Assembly (NCBI GenBank): GCA_002311345.1
Contig: DCAA01000008.1
Location: 10,135 to 16,122, forward strand
DNA from: Planctomycetes bacterium UBA1146
GTDB lineage: Bacteria; Planctomycetota; UBA8108; UBA1146
Reading direction: 5' to 3'
DNA: 5,988 bases
Shown: one piece after another, positions 1 through 5,455 of the stretch
Position numbering within the stretch: the stretch's first letter is position 1
How the letters are laid out: each line of letters opens with the position of its first letter
Made by a program: the position numbers and the translations under genes
Notes under the pieces: model-generated
What the model was told of the DNA's origin: nothing
What the model saw: only the letters and a program-made list of their open reading frames with translations
Databases searched by the model: none

Positions 1-1
1 T

Positions 2-661
2 CCCGCATCGCTTGTCACCGAGGGGGATTTCGGTTTCTCGCTCCATGAAGACAACGGCAATGGCACCCAGGATGGGATCTTCGTCAGCATCGCATCCAAT
101 GCCATCGTCATCGGCAACTACGCCGGCAATCCGATGTCGCTCGCAGAGTTGATCTCCTTCGTGAACTTCGGTCACCGAAGGGTTCACGTCTCCGGTATTC
201 TCGGAACGACTGTCGGCGGAGATCGGATCATCGTTGTAGGGGATGGAGATGTCCGTCTGCTCTCGGAAGATCTCGATTTTCCCTTCGCCTTGCCTGTAAA
301 CACCGGCAGTGTCAGCGCCAATCTCGGCCGCTGGGTCACTGCCTCAGGTATCCTGCAGCCCCCCCCCGCCGGTGCAGCACTGGGCACCTTTAGCGGTTGG
401 ACCATCGGACCTGGAGGTTTTCAGGCCCGGATCAATGGCAGCTCGGGAAATGTGAACATCCTGTTCCCGTTCGAGGTGTTCGGCGATCTGAACGGGGATG
501 GTTTCATCAATCTCGGCGATATTCTCTATGGTCAGGTGACGGGAGTCATCAGTTTCGACATGGTCGTCGGCGGAAACCTGCAAGTGGCCGGTTTTGCTCG
601 CAATCATGACGGCGAGACGGAGATCGTCATCCCCTTCAACCTTCCGGCATACATCAACTAG
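2..661 (+). CDS. Secreted-type beta-rich protein with one calcium-binding loop (5'-truncated by window)
   Basis: The reading frame is open from the left edge (first full codon at position 2) to TAG at 659-661, giving about 219 C-terminal residues; the true start lies outside the window. The ATG at 134 is internal, because coding-like sequence continues upstream of it with no stop. The protein is rich in Gly, Val, Ile and Asn, has few Lys and no Cys, as is usual for exported beta-sheet proteins. Near its start it reads NGNGTQDGIFV, reminiscent of the OB-fold segment of secreted ExeM-type proteins. Two stretches, HVSGILG and TASGILQ, may be equivalent strands of repeated small beta domains; this is inference. 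At 485-520 lies DLNGDGFINLGD, the DxNxDGxxxxxD calcium loop of dockerins and EF-hands. There is only one copy, with about 45 residues after it, so it is not a classical two-repeat dockerin. The next gene starts 12 bases downstream, so co-transcription is likely. Function unknown. Confidence 0.8.
   Translation, partial: PASLVTEGDFGFSLHEDNGNGTQDGIFVSIASNAIVIGNYAGNPMSLAELISFVNFGHRRVHVSGILGTTVGGDRIIVVGDGDVRLLSEDLDFPFALPVNTGSVSANLGRWVTASGILQPPPAGAALGTFSGWTIGPGGFQARINGSSGNVNILFPFEVFGDLNGDGFINLGDILYGQVTGVISFDMVVGGNLQVAGFARNHDGETEIVIPFNLPAYIN
359..367 (+). repeat. C9 homopolymer tract inside the first CDS
   Basis: Nine consecutive C residues encode three prolines in frame, followed by GCC. A gain or loss of one base would destroy the downstream 98 or so residues, including the calcium loop. 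The frame as given is intact on both sides. The tract could be a slippage hotspot, a place where sequencing errors occur, or chance. Confidence 0.9.
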
Positions 662-662
662 C

Positions 663-667
663 AAGGA
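663..667 (+). promoter_or_regulatory. Ribosome binding site for the 1000-residue hydrolase/transglutaminase protein
   Basis: AAGGA lies 6 bases before the ATG at 674, inside the 12-base gap after the preceding stop codon. It supports ATG 674 as the start, which is also the codon that gives a proper signal peptide. Confidence 0.7.
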
Positions 668-673
668 TCCCGC

Positions 674-3600
674 ATGATCTGGATCACCTCGGCTCTGTGT
701 CTGGTGCTATCGGGTCCGATCGTCGCTTCCGATTTGCAACCGGGAAAACAGGTCCCACGAACGGTCACCCTCGAGGTCTCCGATGAAAAGGGAAGTCGCA
801 CCGTCGAGATGGGCTACCAGTTGTTTGTACCCGCGTCCTTCGATGCGAAAAAAAAGATGCCACTGATGCTGTTTCTGCACGGAGCAGGGGAACGAGGCAC
901 CGATCTGAACAAGGTCAAAAAGTGGGGTCCACCGCGGATCGTCGAGAAGAAACCTGACTTCCCCTTCATCGTGGCCAGCCCGCAGTGCCCACGCGGTCAG
1001 TGGTGGGACGTTACCGCACTGTCGCGACTGCTCGATCATCTGGAAGAGACCCTTCCCGTCGATGGGGACCGCATCGTGGTCACCGGATTGAGCATGGGCG
1101 GTTTTGGTAGCTGGAGCCTCATCGCCGCCGAACCGGATCGTTTCGCCGCGGCGGCTCCCATCTGTGGCGGCGGAGATCCCTCCACCGCCGCACGGATCAC
1201 CAGGATTCCCGTCTGGAACTTCCACGGCGCCGACGACACCGTCGTACCCGAAACCCGTTCGAGTGACATGGTCGAAGCGATCCGTGCCGCCGGCGGGACC
1301 CGGATCAAGTACACCCTCTATCCCGGGGTCGGTCATGCCTCGTGGCGAAAGGCCTACGCCGAAACGAAACTGTGGAAGTGGTTGCTGGCGCAAAAACTTG
1401 GTGCCAGTGGCAAAGACAACAAGATCCTCGAGAGATCCGGGGGAAACCGTCTGGAGATCGAGAAAACTCTCGCGTCCTGTTCCGATTCAGAACTGGAGAC
1501 GATGAAATGGTTGCTGGAGCGAATGCCGGATTCCGATCTACAGAATCTGTCGGCGGAGTTTCTGCTCGAAAATCTGTCCGAAGCTCGTGCCGCATTCGAA
1601 TCGGCACCATGGAATACACAGATCCCCGAGCAGATCTTCCGCGACGCGGTACTGCCGTATGCCTGCATCAACGAGCGCCGCGACCGCTGGCGTGCCGACT
1701 TCCGTAAACGCTTCGAATCCCTGGTGGCGGAAGTACAGAGCCCTTCCGAGGCGGCGGTCATCCTCAATCAGAAGATCTTCGGGATGCTGGATGTGAAGTA
1801 CTCGACGAAACGCCCCAAGCCGGACCAGAGCCCCTACGAATCGATGGATGCCGGCCTTGCCTCCTGCACTGGATTATCCGTGCTTCTCATCGATGCGTGC
1901 CGATCGGTGGGAGTCCCGGCTCGTTTTGTCGGGACACCGCTATGGTCCGATGGCAGTGGCAACCATTCCTGGGTCGAGATCTGGGACGATGGGTGGCACT
2001 TCACCGGAGCCGCAGAGCCGACCGGGAATCAACTCGACCAGGCCTGGTTCAAAGGACGTACCTCCCAGGCGACACGGGAAGATCCAAAAAACGCCATCTA
2101 CGCCGTGACCTGGCGATCCACCCCCATCTCGTTCCCGATGACCTGGAAACCACAGGACCGGAGCGTTGGCGCGGTCGATGTGACCGATCGCTATACCACT
2201 GGCGAGGTCACCATTGCCGATGGTCAGGCTCGCGTTCGATTCCGGGTCATCGATCCGGAATCAAAAGAGCGACAGTCGAGTTCTATTGAGGTCTATGGCG
2301 AAGATTCGCAACTTCATTTCGAGGGCACTTCCAAGGATGAACGTTTCGATGGCAATGATCATATCGAATCACAACTGGAGATCGGCAAACGTTTCGTCGT
2401 GATCGCCGAACGAGAAGGTGGAGTCACCGCTTCTACCTTCATCGTCGAAAAGGATGAGCAACTGATTTCCATCGAAATGGCTACTCTTTCCAGCAACGCC
2501 GCCTCCGCCGAAGCGGTTCGTTCTCTCGGTGAGTATCTGTCCGTCTGCGGATTTGACGATTCGATCCAGAAGACTCGCTTCGCCCGGACTCCCCTGACCA
2601 GAAACGACGCGGATGCTGCTGCCAGTCAGATTTGGCAAGCTCATGCCAACGAGATCATCAAAGAACGAGCAGAAGAGATGGAGAAGCAGGTTCTGACCAT
2701 CGGTGAACTGGAGATGCCCTTCTGGTTCGAAGCAAGCGGGACTCCCGCAGCGACCGGCCGCAGTTTATGGATCTCTCTCCATGGTGGTGGCGGTGCTCCC
2801 CAGGAGGTGAACGATCAGCAGTGGGAAAATCAGAAGCGCCTCTATCGTCCCGAGGAAGGGATGTACCTGGCGCCTCGAGCCCCGACCAACACCTGGAATC
2901 TGTGGCACCAGGGACACATCGACCAGTTCTTCGATCGCCTCATCGAAAATCTGATCGTCTTTCATCAGGTGGATCCCAATCGAATCTACGTGATGGGGTA
3001 TTCGGCCGGAGGAGATGGTGTCTACCAGATCGGTCCCCGGATGGCCGATCGCTGGGCTGCCGTGGCGATGATGGCAGGCCACCCCAACGATGCTCGACCC
3101 GATAGTCTGCGCAACACTCCCTTCACCCTCCACGTGGGGGCCAAGGATGAGCCCTACAATCGAAACGGTCAGGCGCAGATCTGGAAGAAAAAACTGGCCG
3201 ATCTGGCTGCTGCCGATCCGGGAGGATATCCGCACTGGGTCGAGATCTACCCCGACAAGGGCCACTGGATGGACCGGGAGGATGCCGCGGCGGTTCCGTG
3301 GATGGCGAAACACACTCGCAACCTGAGACCGAAGAAGTTGGTCTGGCAGCAAGACGATGTCACCAACGAACGTTTCTACTGGCTCAGGGTGGAAGATCCA
3401 AAAGCCAGGAGTCGTGTCGTCGTCGAAATCGATGGCCAGAAGATCAAGGTCATCGAGTCAGAAGGAGTCGCCAAACTCACCTTCCGATTCGATGATTCGA
3501 TGCTAGCTCTAGATGATCCGGTTTTGTTCGAAAGAGATGGCCGTCCATTCCACGAGTGCTCCATCGATCGTACCATCGCTACCATTGCCAGGACGATGGC

Positions 3601-3676
3601 GGAACGGGGCGATCCGATCGGCATGTTCAGTGCAGAGGTAACGCTGGAAATCCCACCGAAAAAAACCTCTCAGTAG
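674..3676 (+). CDS. Exported three-enzyme fusion: alpha/beta-hydrolase esterase, transglutaminase-like domain, second alpha/beta hydrolase
   Basis: This is a 1000-residue protein. Residues 1-19 form a signal peptide (hydrophobic core, probable cleavage after VAS19), so it should act in the periplasm or outside. Residues about 30-242 are an esterase/peptidase-like alpha/beta hydrolase of the PHB-depolymerase/COG4099 style: oxyanion HGAGERG (69-75), nucleophile GLSMGG (Ser140), acid in HGADDTVVP (Asp188), base in GVGHASW (His221). Residues about 260-510 are a transglutaminase-like unit: ASCTGLS (Cys398), GNHSWVEIW (His431), and GAAEPTG with Glu448 where the triad Asp is expected. Residues about 510-600 look like a beta-sandwich linker. 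Residues about 670-885 are a second hydrolase of another subfamily: HGGGG (703-707), GYSAGGDG (Ser777), GAKDEPYNR (Asp825), DKGHWMD (His864), then a beta-rich tail to 1000. All three sites look usable. The substrate is unknown; ester or peptide bonds in polysaccharide- or wall-derived material are guesses. It lies 12 bases after the preceding gene and 10 before the VOC gene. Confidence 0.93.
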   Translation: MIWITSALCLVLSGPIVASDLQPGKQVPRTVTLEVSDEKGSRTVEMGYQLFVPASFDAKKKMPLMLFLHGAGERGTDLNKVKKWGPPRIVEKKPDFPFIVASPQCPRGQWWDVTALSRLLDHLEETLPVDGDRIVVTGLSMGGFGSWSLIAAEPDRFAAAAPICGGGDPSTAARITRIPVWNFHGADDTVVPETRSSDMVEAIRAAGGTRIKYTLYPGVGHASWRKAYAETKLWKWLLAQKLGASGKDNKILERSGGNRLEIEKTLASCSDSELETMKWLLERMPDSDLQNLSAEFLLENLSEARAAFESAPWNTQIPEQIFRDAVLPYACINERRDRWRADFRKRFESLVAEVQSPSEAAVILNQKIFGMLDVKYSTKRPKPDQSPYESMDAGLASCTGLSVLLIDACRSVGVPARFVGTPLWSDGSGNHSWVEIWDDGWHFTGAAEPTGNQLDQAWFKGRTSQATREDPKNAIYAVTWRSTPISFPMTWKPQDRSVGAVDVTDRYTTGEVTIADGQARVRFRVIDPESKERQSSSIEVYGEDSQLHFEGTSKDERFDGNDHIESQLEIGKRFVVIAEREGGVTASTFIVEKDEQLISIEMATLSSNAASAEAVRSLGEYLSVCGFDDSIQKTRFARTPLTRNDADAAASQIWQAHANEIIKERAEEMEKQVLTIGELEMPFWFEASGTPAATGRSLWISLHGGGGAPQEVNDQQWENQKRLYRPEEGMYLAPRAPTNTWNLWHQGHIDQFFDRLIENLIVFHQVDPNRIYVMGYSAGGDGVYQIGPRMADRWAAVAMMAGHPNDARPDSLRNTPFTLHVGAKDEPYNRNGQAQIWKKKLADLAAADPGGYPHWVEIYPDKGHWMDREDAAAVPWMAKHTRNLRPKKLVWQQDDVTNERFYWLRVEDPKARSRVVVEIDGQKIKVIESEGVAKLTFRFDDSMLALDDPVLFERDGRPFHECSIDRTIATIARTMAERGDPIGMFSAEVTLEIPPKKTSQ
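848..856 (+). other. A8G slippery tract (A AAA AAG) near the start of the fusion gene
   Basis: Eight A residues followed by G encode Lys59-Lys61. The heptamer A AAA AAG falls in the phase required for a -1 shift, as in the dnaX signal. A -1 shift would end at TGA 955-957, giving a product of about 95 residues. I did not identify a stimulatory stem-loop downstream. The motif is seen directly; frameshifting is only a possibility and chance is more likely. Confidence 0.3.
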
Positions 3677-3686
3677 AAAGAGATCG

Positions 3687-4109
3687 ATGGAAGCTCCATA
3701 TCTGGAACATCTCAACATCACCGTTCTCGATGTTGATGCAGCGATTCGATTTCTCCAGACTGCCATGCCGCAACTCGAGGTAAGAGGCGGTGGTACCGGC
3801 GAGAAATGCAAGCGCTGGGTTCATGTTGGAACCGACCACAGCTACCTGGCGATCGAGGATCGAGGCGCAGAAGGTCCAGGACCTCATAAGCCCTACATCC
3901 ATCCAGGGATGAACCACATCGGATTCGTCGTCGGTGACCTCGATGGGGTCGCAGAACGGCTGCGTTCATCCGGTTACAGGGAGGGGATGAGTGCGATGGA
4001 TCATCCTCATCGAAGGCGCATCTACTTCTTCGATGACGACGACAACGAATACGAGTTCATCGAATACCTCTCGACCGATCCTTCTGATCGCAACGATTAT
4101 CAAATGTAG
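3687..4109 (+). CDS. VOC superfamily protein (glyoxalase / bleomycin-resistance / dioxygenase fold)
   Basis: This 140-residue protein is a typical length for a single-chain vicinal-oxygen-chelate protein with two beta-alpha-beta-beta-beta modules. The first module begins LEHLNITVLDVDAAIRF and the second MNHIGFVVGDLDGVAERL. Likely metal ligands, by position in the fold, are His8, Glu57 (in YLAIED), His77 and Glu123 (in DNEYEFIEYLS). All four positions carry acceptable ligands, so a metal-dependent lyase, isomerase or dioxygenase is plausible; the substrate cannot be read from sequence. There is no signal peptide, so it should be cytoplasmic. The start follows the upstream stop by 10 bases. A purine-rich AAAGAGA (3677-3683) is only 3 bases from the ATG, a weak ribosome site, so translation may be coupled to the large hydrolase gene. 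It may process a product released by that enzyme, but this is conjecture. Confidence 0.88.
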   Translation: MEAPYLEHLNITVLDVDAAIRFLQTAMPQLEVRGGGTGEKCKRWVHVGTDHSYLAIEDRGAEGPGPHKPYIHPGMNHIGFVVGDLDGVAERLRSSGYREGMSAMDHPHRRRIYFFDDDDNEYEFIEYLSTDPSDRNDYQM

Positions 4110-4129
4110 TGCGCCCCCGGTTGGCGGTG

Positions 4130-4152
4130 ACAGGTCCCAGCAGGAGACCTGT
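4130..4152 (+). repeat. Inverted repeat able to form a 7-bp hairpin after the VOC gene
   Basis: ACAGGTC (4130-4136) pairs perfectly with GACCTGT (4146-4152) across a 9-base loop, 20 bases after the VOC stop codon. The following bases are GGCCATTC rather than a T-run, so it may protect the 3' end of the upstream transcript, act as an operator, or be fortuitous. Confidence 0.4.
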
Positions 4153-4257
4153 GGCCATTCTCGACGGGCCGATCCTGACCATGGATGAGGGATAATTGGT
4201 TCACTCCGTCGCGATAGCCCGTACCATCTCCAGCATGGTGAGAATCTTGTTCCAGCG

Positions 4258-4262
4258 AGGAG
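4258..4262 (+). promoter_or_regulatory. Ribosome binding site of pyrE
   Basis: AGGAG within GCGAGGAGA lies 11 bases before ATG 4274. It supports that start, which gives the normal N-terminus of the family. The site lies inside the short ORF at 4235-4267. Confidence 0.7.
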
Positions 4263-4273
4263 AATAAGTCGAG

Positions 4274-4969
4274 ATGAGTGCGCTGAATCCTTTCCAGCAA
4301 CAATTCATCGAGTTCCTGGTCCGTTGCAAGGTCCTCACCTTCGGTGATTTCACGACCAAGAGTGGCCGCAAGACGCCCTATTTCGTCAACACGGGGATGA
4401 TTTGTACCGGCTCCCAGATGGAGTGCTTTGCCTCCTTCTATGCCGACGTCATCGCCCAGCAGGTCGGTGACAATTTCGATGTTCTCTTTGGACCTTCCTA
4501 CAAGGGCATCCCGCTGGCCACTGCCGTGGCGACTTGTCTGGCACGCGAACATGGTATCGACCGGGGGTTCTGTTTCGATCGCAAGGAGGCGAAAGATCAC
4601 GGAGAAGGGGGCACCCTGATCGGCTCCATCCCTCAGGACGGGGATCGGGTGCTGCTGGTCGAGGATGTCACCACGGCAGGAACCTCCATCCGGGAGACGG
4701 TTCCAAAACTCCGTGCCACCGCTGATGTGGAACTGGCCGGCCTGGTCGTCTCCGTCGATCGAAAGGAACGGGGAACCGGAGATCTCTCCGCGCTCGACCA
4801 ACTCACCGAGGAGATGAAGATGCCCTGCATCTCCATCGTCACGGTTCATGACATCATCGATTTTCTGCACGGACATGAGATCGACGGACAGATCGTCATC
4901 GATGACGAGATCCGAACCCGTATGGAAGAATATCTGCAAGAACACGGTCCCCGCGACCACACCGTCTGA
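4274..4969 (+). CDS. pyrE: Orotate phosphoribosyltransferase (EC 2.4.2.10)
   Basis: This cytoplasmic enzyme transfers ribose-5-phosphate from PRPP to orotate, giving OMP, the penultimate step of de novo UMP synthesis; it normally works as a dimer. The 231-residue length is normal, slightly longer than the E. coli enzyme. Recognisable elements are FTTKSGRKTPYFVNTG (26-41) for substrate contacts, FGPSYKGIPLA (72-82), the flexible catalytic loop DRKEAKDHGEGG (102-113) with its Lys, Asp and His residues, and the PRPP-binding motif VLLVEDVTTAGTS (126-138). All key residues are present. It is preceded by a 164-base gap rather than closely following the VOC gene, so separate transcription is likely. 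The stop is at 4967-4969 and it converges with the DoxX-type gene 36 bases away. No other pyrimidine gene is in view. Confidence 0.97.
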   Translation: MSALNPFQQQFIEFLVRCKVLTFGDFTTKSGRKTPYFVNTGMICTGSQMECFASFYADVIAQQVGDNFDVLFGPSYKGIPLATAVATCLAREHGIDRGFCFDRKEAKDHGEGGTLIGSIPQDGDRVLLVEDVTTAGTSIRETVPKLRATADVELAGLVVSVDRKERGTGDLSALDQLTEEMKMPCISIVTVHDIIDFLHGHEIDGQIVIDDEIRTRMEEYLQEHGPRDHTV

Positions 4970-5005
4970 GTTCAACTCACCTGCTCAACGCTCCCAGGGT
5001 CAGTA
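4970..5005. other. 36-base convergent gap between pyrE and the DoxX-type gene
   Basis: The two stop codons face each other here. I found no hairpin followed by a T-run on either strand, so transcripts may overlap at their 3' ends or terminate by a factor-dependent route. Confidence 0.5.
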
Positions 5006-5419
5006 CTACTTCTTGGAATTTCCGAAGTGGACGGCGTATTTCCCCGGACCCATCAAACCGATGACAAGCGCTGCCGCTGCAAGCGAGACGGGGAGTTCCA
5101 TGTTGCCCGGAAATTCACCCGGATGAACAAGGAAGGCTGCGGTCAGCATGGTAAAGACCAGCGGAATCGACATCAGCCGCGCTCCGAGACCGGTGATCAG
5201 TGCCAACCCGCCGACAAACTCGGAAAGAGCTGCAAGCCACGCAGCAACCAGTGGCATCGGAATCCCCAGCGATTCGACGAACAAGGCGAATCCTGCGACA
5301 CCTTCTTCGCCAAAGATCTTGTCGTAGCCGTGCAGGGCAAAACTCAATCCCGCCGCACATCGCAACACCAGCAGACCAAGATTTCCGGACATAGGTTCTT
5401 TGAGAAAACCAGGCTTCAT
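5006..5419 (-). CDS. DoxX family integral membrane protein
   Basis: This is a 137-residue protein with four predicted membrane segments at about 14-31, 55-76, 83-98 and 109-124, the standard DoxX topology and length. Family-type motifs are LHGYDKIFG (29-37) at the end of the first helix, LSEFVGGLALITGLGARL (65-82), and GPGKYAVH (124-131) near the C-terminus. DoxX-type proteins are associated with quinol or thiol redox chemistry and oxidative stress in some bacteria, but most have no defined reaction and none is assigned here. I chose ATG at 5417-5419. A longer reading from TTG 5443 or ATG 5440 would place the strong GGAGGAAGGA motif inside the coding sequence, whereas with the chosen start it lies 9 bases upstream. 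The gene lies 36 bases after the stop of the upstream secreted-protein gene on the same strand, so they may be co-transcribed. Confidence 0.9.
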   Translation of the reverse strand: MKPGFLKEPMSGNLGLLVLRCAAGLSFALHGYDKIFGEEGVAGFALFVESLGIPMPLVAAWLAALSEFVGGLALITGLGARLMSIPLVFTMLTAAFLVHPGEFPGNMELPVSLAAAALVIGLMGPGKYAVHFGNSKK

Positions 5420-5428
5420 CAGTGCTGT

Positions 5429-5438
5429 TCCTTCCTCC
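5429..5438 (-). promoter_or_regulatory. Ribosome binding site of the DoxX-type gene
   Basis: On the minus strand this reads GGAGGAAGGA, a strong Shine-Dalgarno match, 9 bases before the ATG at 5419. It is the main reason to prefer that ATG over the two in-frame starts further upstream. Confidence 0.75.
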
Positions 5439-5455
5439 ATCAAACGCTGATCGGA

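Larger units (their letters stand above)
4110..4273 (+). other. 164-base intergenic leader region upstream of pyrE
   Basis: No substantial gene lies here on either strand. It holds a 7-bp inverted repeat (4130-4152), a weaker 5-bp one (ACCAT 4223-4227 with ATGGT 4235-4239, 7-base loop), and a 10-codon ORF at 4235-4267 that ends 6 bases before pyrE. There is no T-run after either hairpin, so neither is a standard intrinsic terminator. A pyrE promoter probably lies here, but I found no convincing -35/-10 pair. GATAAT at 4191-4196 is the only -10-like hexamer and has no matching -35. Confidence 0.5.

Noticed and set aside
707..1393. Minus-strand open frame of about 228 codons opposite the first hydrolase domain
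   Set aside because: The plus-strand frame carries the signal peptide and full catalytic triad; the antisense product shows nothing recognisable.
2765..3352. Minus-strand open frame of about 195 codons inside the fusion gene
   Set aside because: It lies opposite the second hydrolase domain, whose motifs are intact; it has no ribosome site and no recognisable domain.
4191..4196. GATAAT as a -10 promoter element for pyrE
   Set aside because: No acceptable -35 element is found at 16-18 bases upstream, so it is not called as a promoter.
4100..4975. Long minus-strand open frame of about 290 codons opposite pyrE
   Set aside because: It is antisense to a fully convincing pyrE, has no recognisable motifs, and is expected from codon bias in GC-rich coding DNA.
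5420..5443. Eight-residue N-terminal extension of the DoxX protein from a TTG or upstream ATG
   Set aside because: The strong GGAGGAAGGA ribosome site lies within this stretch and is correctly spaced for ATG 5419.
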